Shown: positions 42,798 through 52,586, counted from the stretch's first letter. The stretch is 64,000 nt of DNA from CAYNUJ01 sp964573255 (GCA_964573255.1 CAZNJB010000011.1:19440-83439); one strand, 5' to 3'. Numbers and translations: made by a program. Notes: generated by a model not told the origin, from the sequence alone.

Positions 42798-44210
42798 ATG
42801 GATGACTTATTAAATAAAAAGCATAAACCAACTCTTTTAATGATAGATGATGATCCTGATTTTACATCTGATTTCTTTATACTTTTAACCGAGCACTTCG
42901 AGTGTTTTTCCGCTATTAATGGTAAAGAAGGATTGTCAAAATTACAAAATAATCATGTTGATGTAGTACTGCTAGATTTGATGTTCGATGAAGGGCCTAA
43001 TGGACTTGAAATATTGAAAGCAATCAAAAAAGAAAATGAGAATATTCCTGTTATTATGATTACTGATTATGCATCAATAGATACAGTAATTGAAGCAATG
43101 CGTAACGGCGCATATGATTATGTGTCTAAAACACCTAATCTTCAGGAATTGTTAATCAAAATTCAAAAATCAATTGATATAAGTGTTTTTAAAAAGAAGA
43201 CGCGATCTTTGCAGGAAGAAATATCAAAAGATTTTTATCAAATAATTGGTTCGGGAAAAGCAACGACCAAATTGAAAAATAAAATTTCACTTTATGCTGA
43301 AAGCCTTAATACGGTTTTAATCACAGGAGAAAGTGGCGTTGGGAAGGAATTAGTTGCACGACAAATTCATATGCAAAGTGAGTATAAATTTGAGCCTTTT
43401 GTAGCTGTAAATTGTGCGGCAATACCCAAAGACCTAATTGAGAGTGAATTGTTTGGTCACGAAAAGGGAGCTTTTACCGGAGCGGTTAATCGAAAACTTG
43501 GAAAGTTTGAACTTGCTTCGCCAGGTACAATATTTCTTGATGAAATATCTGAACTGAATCTTGATGCACAAGTAAAGTTATTAAGAGTAATTCAGAATAG
43601 AGAATTCGAACGTGTGGGCGGGAATAAGGTAATTGAGAGTAAAGCAAGAATTATTGCTGCAACAAATAGAAATTTGGAAACTTTAATTGAAGAAGAAAAA
43701 TTCAGAGAAGACTTGTACTATCGTTTGGATGTCTTGCCAATTGAAGTACCGCCTTTGCGCGAAAGAAAAGAAGATATACCGGAATTGGTGGAATATTTCA
43801 CGAAAAATATTTGCAATGATTTAAAAATAGAGCCAAAATATTTTACCAAGAAAGCAATGAACATTCTTGAAACTTACGATTGGCCGGGCAATATTCGAGA
43901 ACTTCAGAATCACATAACTCGTGCAATAATTTCATCTACCGGAAACGAAATCACCGATACAGATTTAGATCCCAAATTAAGCGTATCACTATCCCTATAT
44001 AATTATAGAATAAAATCTATACCAGAAACTTGGGAAGAGATGGATGCAATAAGAAAAGAAGCAGCTGATAAAGTTAGCAGAGAAATTGAAAAACTATTTC
44101 TTACAAATCTCCTAAAAAAGTTCGACGGAAACATATCCAAGGCCGCAAGGGAGATAGGACTTAATCGATCGAGTTTGTATAAAATGTTAAAGAAATGCGG
44201 GCTTGCTTAA
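42798..44210 (+). CDS. NtrC-family sigma-54 response regulator (partner of the ASPIC/FG-GAP kinase)
   Basis: 470 residues: receiver domain (about 12-130; D60 in LLDLMFDEGPNG), AAA+ domain with Walker A GESGVGKE (177-184), GAFTGA (224-229) for sigma-54 contact and Walker B around FLDEI (246-250), then a Fis-type HTH at the C-terminus (GNISKAAREIGLNRSSLYKML). It should activate sigma-54 promoters when phosphorylated. Likely targets include the next gene, whose upstream region has paired palindromes and a sigma-54-like box. Confidence 0.93.
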   Translation: MDDLLNKKHKPTLLMIDDDPDFTSDFFILLTEHFECFSAINGKEGLSKLQNNHVDVVLLDLMFDEGPNGLEILKAIKKENENIPVIMITDYASIDTVIEAMRNGAYDYVSKTPNLQELLIKIQKSIDISVFKKKTRSLQEEISKDFYQIIGSGKATTKLKNKISLYAESLNTVLITGESGVGKELVARQIHMQSEYKFEPFVAVNCAAIPKDLIESELFGHEKGAFTGAVNRKLGKFELASPGTIFLDEISELNLDAQVKLLRVIQNREFERVGGNKVIESKARIIAATNRNLETLIEEEKFREDLYYRLDVLPIEVPPLRERKEDIPELVEYFTKNICNDLKIEPKYFTKKAMNILETYDWPGNIRELQNHITRAIISSTGNEITDTDLDPKLSVSLSLYNYRIKSIPETWEEMDAIRKEAADKVSREIEKLFLTNLLKKFDGNISKAAREIGLNRSSLYKMLKKCGLA

Positions 44211-44536
44211 ACCTAAATTATGGAATAGAACAAAAAATTAAAAATGAATAAAAATCGTTGTCTAAACTTAATCGCGATTCAACTTCAATTAGCCCCATCG
44301 CAATCCATCTTGCCAGCATATCAGGACTCTTCCAATTTTTTATTTTTCTTAAATTGCTAATTTTTAAGGAGACTCTCTTTTTTATTTTCAACTATGAATA
44401 AATTTACACCTATAGCCCAATTTCAATTTTCATATTTATTCATTAAATAAGATTCAAAATTTTAAACTAAATTTTAATAGAGCTAATTCTTATTAAGGTG
44501 ATAGGTGTTATTGTTTTTTATGGCAATTTTTTTCTA

Positions 44537-44586
44537 TGTTGCAACTCTTCAACAAAATAATACTACTTGTTGCAATTCCTTCAACA
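44537..44586. promoter_or_regulatory. Paired enhancer-like palindromes before the second FG-GAP kinase gene
   Basis: TGTTGCAACTCTTCAACA (44537-44554) and TGTTGCAATTCCTTCAACA (44568-44586) share arms TGTTGCAA and TTCAACA, start 31 bases apart (three helical turns) and lie about 40-90 bases upstream of a sigma-54-like box. This is the usual layout for binding sites of an NtrC-type activator. Confidence 0.6.
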
Positions 44587-44624
44587 TCTTTCCTATTAAT
44601 TCCTTATTTTTAAACCAATTTTAC

Positions 44625-44640
44625 TGGAATGATTTTTTCC
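44625..44640 (+). promoter_or_regulatory. Weak sigma-54-like promoter
   Basis: TGGAATGATTTTTTCC has GG and TC at the -24/-12 spacing (10 bases between; consensus GG-N10-GC). It would give a 20-base leader before ATG 44671. Confidence 0.4.
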
Positions 44641-44670
44641 GAGAATTTAGGGCTAAACTCTGACTTATAA

Positions 44671-47154
44671 ATGAGAATAAAATTCAAAACGAGAAGGCAA
44701 CTTTATACAACTTCTGCTATAGTTTCTTTTATAGTGGCATTAACCGTATATTATTTCCTTTCCTCAAATAATTTCCAATATGATATTAAAATATTAAAAG
44801 TTTATCATCATCCTCAGGAAATGTATAATAATATTTATAGAGACCTTGATCATGACGGATTGTTAGAACGTATATTAATTACTAATCCCAGTGAAGAATT
44901 GAAACAAAATAATATTAATAATATTCAGGTTATAGGTAACAATAACATAGCTGAAGAACAATATAATTTTGGGGATTATTATTCCCAGCCCACATCTCTG
45001 TTTACAGCCGATATTAACAATGATAACTATGATGACTTAATATATTTTTACGATGGAAAAGACACTCTTTTTCTATCCATAATTGATCATAAGAATAGAA
45101 AGATCCTTGTTAAAAATCACGTAGTTTATTTACGTCCAAAAGAAGCACGTAAGGGATATCGCTGGCTTCCTGAAATTTATTGTCATTTTTATAAAAAGAA
45201 AAAAGGTGAATATGGGTATATTTATTTTACTATCGCAACTGGATATCCAATCTTTCCAAGAGGAATTTATAAACTGAATTTGTCAACTTTACAAATTGAA
45301 AAAAAATTCGAATCGGGAGCTAACATTATTGACAACGTTATTATCACCGATTTAGATAAAGATGGACATATTGAAATTGTTGCCAGCAGTACAGCAACAA
45401 ATAATACTCCTAATTTATCGTATAAATTAAAATATGATGATACTGTTTCTCACATTTTCCTTTTTGATGAAGAATTAAATCTAAAATACCATAAAACTTA
45501 TAATACTGATTACGGTGGAGCATACATAATTAAACTTCCTCAAAAATCTGAAGATAAAATATTTTTGGTCTACAGGGATGATGATGAAAGAGGTGTTTTT
45601 CATATTCAATTATTGTCTAAGACCCTTTCCATTGTGGTAGACAAGAGAACGAACTTATCCCATGCATATTTCCCTGTATATTTTAATAAAAGAATAATAA
45701 TTTCTGATATTAATAAAACCTTAGTTTACAATGACAAATTAGAGCGAGTAAAGCAATTATATCTTGAGGGGAATAAAATTAACTTCCTAATGTCATTTTA
45801 TGCTGAAGGAAAAGAATTTATTTGGGGAGCAAACGAAAAGAATATCTTTCTGATAAATGGTGATCTTGATATTGTTGGACAATTTAAGGGTAATTTTGCC
45901 GGTGTTACCGGAAGACAAGCCAATAGAAATAAATTCAAAAATAATGAATTTCCTGGGAAAGAGCTTTTTTCTATAAGAAGTTATAAGAAAGAATTTATTA
46001 TTACATACAAGGAGAATCAACTCTACAAATATTTGGGTTTAATTATTCCAGTGGTTTTTATTTTTACTTTTGTTGGTATTACCGGTGCCCGCAAAGTTTA
46101 TATTTCATTGTTCAAGTATTATTCGGTGTTTAAGTATATTGTGCCCAAGTCGGAAAACGGAATAATTATAATAAATGAATTCGGTGAGATCATTTTTGTG
46201 AACGGGACAGCTCAATTTTTATTGAATACGACATCGGATAATATAAAAAACAAGAGGGTTGTCGATGCTGAAATAGACGAAGAATTGAAAGAGTTTATTT
46301 GCGAAGGAATAAAAAAAGGAGAGCAATCAGAAAAAGTAATCACTTTCATTTCTAAGAAGAAGAGTGTAAAGCTAAAGGTAATTCTTTATCCTTTGAAAAC
46401 AGAATTCAATTCAGTAATCGGTCATTTATTAACATTGAATGATTTAACTCATCACTTATTAAAAGAACGTTCCGATATCCTTTCACATTCAATACAAAAA
46501 GTAGCGCACGAAATTAAAACACCGCTCTCTTCTATATTGCTGAATCTGGATTCGATCGAAAATGAGATTAATTCAAATCCTGAAAATAGTGCTGATGTTG
46601 TCCGTGATTTAAATATTGTTAGAAAGGAAATAGAAAGGATAAAAGGCTTCACAAACAATTTTTTGAAGTTTGCCAATCTGCGAAAGCCGAATTTCCAATA
46701 TGTTACTGCTGCAGAATTGATTTATAATTCACTTTTAAAATTCGAAAGTTATTTACTTAGGGATATAAGAATTGAAAAGGAAATAGAAGATAATTTGATA
46801 ATTTGGGCTGATCCCTATCAAATTGAAGAAGCGTTGCAAATATTGATTGAAAATGCTATTGATGCCGTAAGAGGAAAAGGCAAGATTAAAATAGTATGTA
46901 AACGAAAAGAAGGTAAAGCCTGTTTTTATATTGAAGATAACGGTTCCGGAATTCCCAATGGAATTCGAAAAACTCTGTTTGATCCTTATGTTACAACAAA
47001 ACCGGAAGGTACCGGAATGGGGCTTTCGATTGCAAAGAAAATTCTGGAAGATCACGATTCAATTTTGCAATTCGATTCGTCTCCTGAAGGAACAGTATTC
47101 TGGTTCGAAATTAAATTAAAAGTAAATGAAGAGGGTAAAAATGAACAGACCTAA
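44671..47154 (+). CDS. Sensor kinase with extracytoplasmic FG-GAP-like domain and PAS
   Basis: 827 residues. Membrane helix (about 14-31), an extracytoplasmic domain of about 415 residues with three FG-GAP-like loops (DLDHDGLLE, DINNDNYDDLI, DLDKDGHIEIV), second helix (about 450-472), PAS (about 490-595), HisKA with H613 in VAHEIKTPLSS, HATPase with N-box ENAIDAV near 725 and G2 GTGMGLSIAKK. The N-terminal part is the same type of module as in the kinase encoded at 39287 but shorter and without ASPIC/UnbV. Its end overlaps the partner regulator gene by 14 bases. Confidence 0.88.
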   Translation: MRIKFKTRRQLYTTSAIVSFIVALTVYYFLSSNNFQYDIKILKVYHHPQEMYNNIYRDLDHDGLLERILITNPSEELKQNNINNIQVIGNNNIAEEQYNFGDYYSQPTSLFTADINNDNYDDLIYFYDGKDTLFLSIIDHKNRKILVKNHVVYLRPKEARKGYRWLPEIYCHFYKKKKGEYGYIYFTIATGYPIFPRGIYKLNLSTLQIEKKFESGANIIDNVIITDLDKDGHIEIVASSTATNNTPNLSYKLKYDDTVSHIFLFDEELNLKYHKTYNTDYGGAYIIKLPQKSEDKIFLVYRDDDERGVFHIQLLSKTLSIVVDKRTNLSHAYFPVYFNKRIIISDINKTLVYNDKLERVKQLYLEGNKINFLMSFYAEGKEFIWGANEKNIFLINGDLDIVGQFKGNFAGVTGRQANRNKFKNNEFPGKELFSIRSYKKEFIITYKENQLYKYLGLIIPVVFIFTFVGITGARKVYISLFKYYSVFKYIVPKSENGIIIINEFGEIIFVNGTAQFLLNTTSDNIKNKRVVDAEIDEELKEFICEGIKKGEQSEKVITFISKKKSVKLKVILYPLKTEFNSVIGHLLTLNDLTHHLLKERSDILSHSIQKVAHEIKTPLSSILLNLDSIENEINSNPENSADVVRDLNIVRKEIERIKGFTNNFLKFANLRKPNFQYVTAAELIYNSLLKFESYLLRDIRIEKEIEDNLIIWADPYQIEEALQILIENAIDAVRGKGKIKIVCKRKEGKACFYIEDNGSGIPNGIRKTLFDPYVTTKPEGTGMGLSIAKKILEDHDSILQFDSSPEGTVFWFEIKLKVNEEGKNEQT

Positions 47155-48523
47155 AATTTTAGCAGTAGATGACGATCAGATATTTCTTGATTCGTTGAAG
47201 AAAGTTTTGGAAATGGAGAATTACAAGGTGGATGTGATTTCGGCATCCCCTGGCGTAGCAGAAGCTTTACAGAATAACGATTACGATGCTGTTCTTTTGG
47301 ATGTGAAAATGCCGGGTGTTACGGGATTGGAACTATTAAATTTAATTGAATCTCTTTCGATAGGAATGCCGGTGATTGTCGTTTCAGGTCAAAGTACAAT
47401 TTCCACCGCTGTTGAAGCAATTAAACTTGGGGCTTACGATTTTATTGAAAAGCCTGTTGATACAAAACGGCTCTCCGTGGTTCTTAAAAATGCTTTGAGT
47501 TATAAGAGTCTTGTTGATGAAAAAGCTTCGCTGCTTAATGAACTCAGGGAATCGAATAAAATTGTTGGTTCCAGCAAAGCGATTAAACAAGTGTGGAACG
47601 ATATCAAAACAATTGCTCCGACTCAAGCACGGGTTCTTATAACCGGTGAAAGCGGAACCGGAAAAGAGTTGGTTGCTTGGGCTCTTCACCATAATAGCGA
47701 AAGAAGGGATAAACCTTATATTAAAATAAACTGTGCTGCAATTCCTTCCGATTTACTCGAAAGCCAGTTGTTCGGACATAAACGAGGCTCATTTACCGGT
47801 GCAAACGAAGACAGAATTGGAAAATTTGAAGCAGCTGACGGTGGAACTCTTTTCCTCGATGAAATAGGAGATCTTGATATTGGTTTGCAAGCAAAAATAC
47901 TTCGCGCTATTGAAGAAGGTGAAATAGAAAAAATAGGAAGTAATTCAGTCCGGAAAGTTGATGTCCGTTTTATTGCCGCAACAAATCAAAACTTGGAAGA
48001 AAAAGTAGAGGAAGGAAAATTTCGCCGGGACCTTTACCACAGATTAAATGTCGTTCAGATTGTTATTCCTCCTTTAAGAGAAAGGTTAGATGATATTGTA
48101 TCATTATCTCATCATTTTTTGAATAAATACAGCGAAGAATATAATAGAAAGATTATCGATATTACTCCACAGGCAATCGGAATGTTGAAACAGTATAATT
48201 GGCCGGGTAATGTGAGGGAATTGCGCAGCGTAATTGAGAATATAGTTATCTTTGGCAAGGATGAACGCATAGGTCTAGACGACGTCATATCCGCTTTCAA
48301 AAGATTAAATAAAGGCGGGGGTAATGGGAACAGTATTAGAGGGGTTGTTCATTTATTTAATGGTACTCTGAAAGAAGCACGTGATAAATTTGAGAGGGAC
48401 TTTATCTACGATTCTCTGGAGAAACATAATTGGAAGATAAACGAAACTGCCGAAGCATTGGGAATTGATAGAACCAATTTGTTTAAGAAAATGCAGAAAC
48501 ATAATATTGTCAAAAATCATTAA
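47141..48523 (+). CDS. NtrC-family sigma-54 response regulator with GSFTGA loop
   Basis: 460 residues from ATG 47141, which follows GAGGG; an ATG at 47126 is less likely. Receiver with D54 (LLDVKMP), AAA+ with Walker A GESGTGKE, loop 1 reading GSFTGA instead of GAFTGA, Walker B FLDEIGD, and a C-terminal Fis-type HTH (INETAEALGIDRTNLFKKM). The Ser replaces an Ala in the sigma-54 contact motif; this occurs naturally in some activators. It forms a pair with the kinase just upstream. Confidence 0.93.
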   Translation: MNRPKILAVDDDQIFLDSLKKVLEMENYKVDVISASPGVAEALQNNDYDAVLLDVKMPGVTGLELLNLIESLSIGMPVIVVSGQSTISTAVEAIKLGAYDFIEKPVDTKRLSVVLKNALSYKSLVDEKASLLNELRESNKIVGSSKAIKQVWNDIKTIAPTQARVLITGESGTGKELVAWALHHNSERRDKPYIKINCAAIPSDLLESQLFGHKRGSFTGANEDRIGKFEAADGGTLFLDEIGDLDIGLQAKILRAIEEGEIEKIGSNSVRKVDVRFIAATNQNLEEKVEEGKFRRDLYHRLNVVQIVIPPLRERLDDIVSLSHHFLNKYSEEYNRKIIDITPQAIGMLKQYNWPGNVRELRSVIENIVIFGKDERIGLDDVISAFKRLNKGGGNGNSIRGVVHLFNGTLKEARDKFERDFIYDSLEKHNWKINETAEALGIDRTNLFKKMQKHNIVKNH

Positions 48524-48667
48524 TGCTGAATAATTAAACGATTTTTTCTTAAAAAGGATTGAATTTCATTCAATTTATATAACTTTCTTTCTTCTGTAAA
48601 AGTCTTATAACTTACATTCGAATTAATTAAATCGATTCGACATCGCCTAATTTATTATATTTGTCAA

Positions 48668-49726
48668 ATGAAAAAAGTAGAAATAAAAAATTTCAGCATA
48701 GAGGAACTCGCGGATTTCCTGTTGGAAAACGGCGAGAAAAAATTTCGTGCCGGACAAATATTTAATTGGCTCTACAATCATTTGGTTACGGATTATTCGG
48801 AAATGCAGAATATTCCTAAATCTTTGAGAGAAAAACTGAGTCAATTAACGGAAATCAATTCCTTAATTACAACAGAAATAAGTCAATCTTCGGCAACGGG
48901 AACTACCAAGTTTCTTTTTAAAACTCTCGACGGACATAACATCGAATCTGTTTTTATTCCGGAAAAGAAGCGGAATACATTGTGTATTTCAACTCAAGTC
49001 GGTTGCCCTCTTGATTGCAAATTCTGTGCAACCGGTTTAATGGGCTATAAACGGAATCTTACTACCGGGGAAATTGTCGATCAATATTTACTAGCAGCTA
49101 AAAAGTACGGCAAAAAAACAATTACTAACATAGTTTATATGGGAATGGGTGAGCCGTTACTTAATTACAAGAACACAATCAAGAGTCTCGAAATTTTTAC
49201 ATCCGAATTAAACACTGCTCTAAGCAGAAACAGAATAACTGTTTCCACCAGCGGAATTCCACAAAGAATTAAAGATTTGGCGGATTCAGGTGTTAGAGTT
49301 AAAATGGCTCTATCGTTGCATTCATGTTTTGAAGATGTCAGAAATAAAATTATGCCAATCAATTTAAAATATTCATTAAAAGAGAATATAGAAGCGTTGG
49401 AGTATTACTATCGTAAGACAAAAAAGAGGATAACTTACGAATATACTATGCTTAAAGGCATAAACGACAGGCCTGAAGATATAAAAGCATTAACCAAACT
49501 TCTGAGGAGGCTTCCCAGCAAATTGAACATAATCCCTTTTAATTCAATTGCTCATATGGATCCCCATGGAATATCCGGACAATTAGAACCGACACCGCTT
49601 CAAGAAATTCATGAATTTGCCGATAGATTAAGAGAGAATAATGTTACTGTAATGATACGTGATACTCAGGGGGATGATATTGCGGCAGCTTGTGGTCAGC
49701 TTGCAAACAAAAAGAGTGTTGTATGA
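48668..49726 (+). CDS. rlmN: 23S rRNA/tRNA adenine C2-methyltransferase RlmN
   Basis: 352 residues. The radical SAM cysteines C113, C117 and C120 (GCPLDCKFCATG) are followed by the GEPLLNY segment, and the methyl-carrying Cys lies in AAACGQLA near residue 344. It methylates A2503 of 23S rRNA and A37 of some tRNAs. Its TGA stop overlaps the ATG of the exporter gene (ATGA). Confidence 0.95.
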   Translation: MKKVEIKNFSIEELADFLLENGEKKFRAGQIFNWLYNHLVTDYSEMQNIPKSLREKLSQLTEINSLITTEISQSSATGTTKFLFKTLDGHNIESVFIPEKKRNTLCISTQVGCPLDCKFCATGLMGYKRNLTTGEIVDQYLLAAKKYGKKTITNIVYMGMGEPLLNYKNTIKSLEIFTSELNTALSRNRITVSTSGIPQRIKDLADSGVRVKMALSLHSCFEDVRNKIMPINLKYSLKENIEALEYYYRKTKKRITYEYTMLKGINDRPEDIKALTKLLRRLPSKLNIIPFNSIAHMDPHGISGQLEPTPLQEIHEFADRLRENNVTVMIRDTQGDDIAAACGQLANKKSVV

Positions 49727-50043
49727 GTTGGGTGTATATTTTTATTGCTTCGATATTTGAAATAAGCTGGGCTGTGGGACTTAAATACAGTAATGGTTTT
49801 ACCCAACTGAAAGCCAGTATTTTTACGGTTGTTGCAATGGTGTTGAGCTATGTGTTCCTTTCGCTTGGTGTGAAAAATTTACCGATCGGATCGGCTTATG
49901 CTGTTTGGACCGGAATAGGGGTGGTTGGTACTACAATTTATGGGATCTTATTTTTTGATGAACCAAAAGATTTATTGAGAATTTTATTTATATTTTTGAT
50001 AATTATCGGTATTGTTGGCCTGACATTTATTTCCCAAAAGTGA
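49723..50043 (+). CDS. gdx: SMR-family guanidinium exporter (Gdx/SugE type)
   Basis: 106 residues, four membrane helices. The conserved E13 lies in ASIFEISWAVGLKYSNGFT, and this W-x-x-G-L-K-Y-S-x-G-F-T string is the mark of the Gdx subgroup, as opposed to the multidrug Qac subgroup. It exports guanidinium with proton exchange as an antiparallel dimer. Coupled to rlmN by a 4-base overlap; no guanidine riboswitch was noticed. Confidence 0.88.
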   Translation: MSWVYIFIASIFEISWAVGLKYSNGFTQLKASIFTVVAMVLSYVFLSLGVKNLPIGSAYAVWTGIGVVGTTIYGILFFDEPKDLLRILFIFLIIIGIVGLTFISQK

Positions 50044-50123
50044 TAATGAGCACATTTTAATGGGTTACTGTCACTATTTCCAGTTTCGATTATCTAATTC
50101 ATTAAAAAAATCGGAGAGATAAT

Positions 50124-51104
50124 ATGTACGAAATTATTATTATAGGAGCCGGACCTGCCGGAATAAGTATGGCGAGTGAAGCTGTTCATGCTGGTATTGA
50201 CAGTGATAAAATCTTGCTTATCGAAAAAGCTCACGAGCACTCTTATACGATAAAAAAATATTATCCAGAGAATAAATTAGTGACTGCGAATTATAAAGGA
50301 TTCAAGGCTGAATGTACCGGAACTATGTGTTTAACTGATTCTTCCAAACAGGAAACTATATCATATTTGGATAAAGCCATTGAGGAGAATAATCTTAATG
50401 TTCATTATTCCGAAACGGTTTATAAAATAGATAGAAGCGAAGACGGAATATTCACAGTTTTTACCGATAAAGATATTTATAAATCTAAAGTTGTAACTAT
50501 TGCAGTTGGCATATTAGGGAAGCCGAATAAACCTGACTACAAAATCCCCGTTACACTAAGAAAAAGAGTGCTTTTTGATGTGACTTCTCAAGAAATAAAT
50601 AATTCAAATGTACTCGTTGTCGGAGGTGGAGACTCGGCATCTGAGTACGTTCAATATCTTGTTGAAAAAGGCAATAACGTAACTCTTAGCTATAGAAGAG
50701 GCGAGTTTACACGAATGAATCATATTAATGCTGAAAGCATTCTTACGCTTGAAAAATCAGGTAAAGTAGAGATATTATTTAATTCCAATATCGAAGGAAT
50801 AAATGATAAAGATGGTAAACCTGAAGTTATATTTAAAGAAGAAAGTTTTCCTAACAGAGTTTTTGATTTCGTCATTCTTGCTTTAGGAGGAACAACACCG
50901 GAGAACTTCCTTAAATTAATTGGAATAGAATTTAACGGACCGGAACCGGTTCTTAAAGAAGGTTATGAAACCAATATTCCCGGTTTATTTTTATTAGGTG
51001 ATCTTACTGCCGGTAAAAAAGGCGGATCGATTATTTGGGCTTTCAATTCTGCTAATACGGCAATGAGAAAGATTTGTGAAAATCATTTGGAGTGTAAAAT
51101 ATAA
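50124..51104 (+). CDS. FAD/NAD(P)-dependent oxidoreductase, thioredoxin reductase-like fold
   Basis: 326 residues: FAD site GAGPAG (8-13), NAD(P) site VVGGGDSASEYV (about 164-175), and the C-terminal FAD motif GLFLLGDLTAGKKGG. The redox-active CxxC of thioredoxin reductase is absent, so it is closer to ferredoxin-NADP reductase-like or YpdA-like proteins. Substrate unknown. GGAGAG precedes the start; it lies between the exporter and msrA genes. Confidence 0.88.
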   Translation: MYEIIIIGAGPAGISMASEAVHAGIDSDKILLIEKAHEHSYTIKKYYPENKLVTANYKGFKAECTGTMCLTDSSKQETISYLDKAIEENNLNVHYSETVYKIDRSEDGIFTVFTDKDIYKSKVVTIAVGILGKPNKPDYKIPVTLRKRVLFDVTSQEINNSNVLVVGGGDSASEYVQYLVEKGNNVTLSYRRGEFTRMNHINAESILTLEKSGKVEILFNSNIEGINDKDGKPEVIFKEESFPNRVFDFVILALGGTTPENFLKLIGIEFNGPEPVLKEGYETNIPGLFLLGDLTAGKKGGSIIWAFNSANTAMRKICENHLECKI

Positions 51105-51177
51105 TGCTGTACTATTATTGTCCTTTCATAAACTGAAATATTCCTTATATTGCAGAATAATTTATGAAAGGTGAGAA

Positions 51178-51798
51178 ATGAAAACTCTAATGATTTTATT
51201 TATCATCTGTGTGTTGATTAATACTAGTGGACAAGCAAAAATGAACGAAAACAATAAATACGAAACAGCAACATTTGCATCCGGTTGTTTTTGGTGTACA
51301 GAAGCGGTATTCCAAAATGTTAAAGGTGTAAAAGAAGTTGTTTCAGGTTACACAGGAGGTAATGTTCCCGAACCTACTTACGAGCAGGTTTGCAGCGGAA
51401 CGACCGGGCATGCCGAAGCAGTACAGATAACTTACGATCCAAATGTAATTTCATATTTGCAGCTTTTGGAAATCTTTTTCTCAACTCATGACCCAACTTC
51501 ACTAAATCGGCAAGGTGCAGATGTCGGAACGCAATACAGGTCTGCCGTTTTTTATCACAACGAAAAACAGAAAAAGGAAGTTGAAGCGGTAATCGAAAAA
51601 CTTAAAAAGGAAAAAGTATTTGATTCGCCAATAGTAACGGAAGTAGTTGAATTCAAGGAATTTTATAAAGCGGAAGAATATCACCAAAATTATTATGAGA
51701 AGAACAGCAAACAGCCTTACTGTGCATTTGTTATAACGCCGAAGCTGGAAAAGTTTAAGAAAATTTTCAGTTCTCTCCTGAAGAAAGAAGCATATTAG
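51178..51798 (+). CDS. msrA: Exported peptide methionine sulfoxide reductase A
   Basis: 206 residues: a signal peptide (about 1-20), then the MsrA fold with catalytic C37 in SGCFWCTEAVF, VVSGYTGG, the HDPTSLNRQGADVGTQYRS segment and YHQNYYEKN. It repairs S-epimers of methionine sulfoxide, here in the periplasm. Its 3' end overlaps the convergent gene at 51767 by 32 bases. Confidence 0.93.
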   Translation: MKTLMILFIICVLINTSGQAKMNENNKYETATFASGCFWCTEAVFQNVKGVKEVVSGYTGGNVPEPTYEQVCSGTTGHAEAVQITYDPNVISYLQLLEIFFSTHDPTSLNRQGADVGTQYRSAVFYHNEKQKKEVEAVIEKLKKEKVFDSPIVTEVVEFKEFYKAEEYHQNYYEKNSKQPYCAFVITPKLEKFKKIFSSLLKKEAY

Positions 51799-52450
51799 TA
51801 TTTTTTAATATGAAATCAAAATGGTCCAATCCCAGTAAACGTTGAACGGTTCCAATTAAGCCGTTTGATTTAACTTTCGCGGTCATTTTTACAATCCCGA
51901 TATTTTTGCAACGCCATTCTTTAAGCGTTGCGAATATTCCATGTTTGTCTTTTAACGTCATTCGGAAAACAATTGTGTTGAACTTTCTACCTTCAATTTT
52001 TAATTCTTCTTCTCTTAGTGCTTTTGTAGTTACAATAATTTTTCTAATCCTTCTTCCTTCTTTTTGAACCGCTTCGGACGACCATTCATCTCCGATTGAG
52101 AATTTATCGGGAAATCTTAGGAAGGGTTTGGGATATTGTAATTTGCGGGTTTTAGAAAAGAATACTAAAAAATCGACACTTTGATAAATGCTGTCCACAA
52201 AAATCGAATCGTTTTTAAAGAACCATTTTTGCGTATATTCAAATTTATCGGAAGTTGCTTTAAGTAACCTACCTGAATTGAATGGAGTTATTTCAGCCTT
52301 TACTTCTCCCACATTCGAATTGTAAATTAGTTTTGTGGATAATTTATTGCAAATGTAATCGCGAGAGAAATAAACCTTTTCAGAGTCTATTTGAAATTCA
52401 GCTATCAATAAAAGAAACGGTATGAATGTTAAATGGAAAATATTAGACAT
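51767..52450 (-). CDS. Exported protein of unknown function, DUF3108-like
   Basis: 227 residues with a signal peptide (about 1-18). The mature protein is a long run of beta-strands; segments such as FSIGDEWSSEAVQKEGRRIRKIIV and a central pattern of paired strands recall DUF3108 periplasmic proteins. The match is by overall feel only. It is convergent with msrA and divergent from the heme-sensor kinase. Confidence 0.65.
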   Translation of the reverse strand: MSNIFHLTFIPFLLLIAEFQIDSEKVYFSRDYICNKLSTKLIYNSNVGEVKAEITPFNSGRLLKATSDKFEYTQKWFFKNDSIFVDSIYQSVDFLVFFSKTRKLQYPKPFLRFPDKFSIGDEWSSEAVQKEGRRIRKIIVTTKALREEELKIEGRKFNTIVFRMTLKDKHGIFATLKEWRCKNIGIVKMTAKVKSNGLIGTVQRLLGLDHFDFILKNTNMLLSSGEN

Positions 52451-52586
52451 TTCTCTTTCTGATTAGTCTATTCCTTTTCGCAATATATTTCAAACGACAA
52501 TATAATTCAAATTTAATTTGGGGGTTAAATTTTTAAAAGTCAGGAATTTATTTATTTTTGATTTCAAATAATTAATAATATTATCG

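Larger units (their letters stand above)
44211..44670 (+). other. Intergenic region, 460 bases, holding regulatory sites
   Basis: No gene is seen. The last 140 bases contain two near-identical palindromic sites and a sigma-54-like promoter, listed separately. The first 300 bases are AT-rich with no clear structure. Confidence 0.6.

Noticed and set aside
44521..44535. TGGCAATTTTTTTCT as sigma-54 promoter
   Set aside because: The -12 part is poor (TTCT) and it lies upstream of the paired activator sites; the box at 44625-44640 is better placed.
48656..48663. TATATTTG as -7 promoter box of rlmN
   Set aside because: It matches TAnnTTTG but ends only 5 bases before the ATG, which would leave no leader, and no -33 TTG is present.
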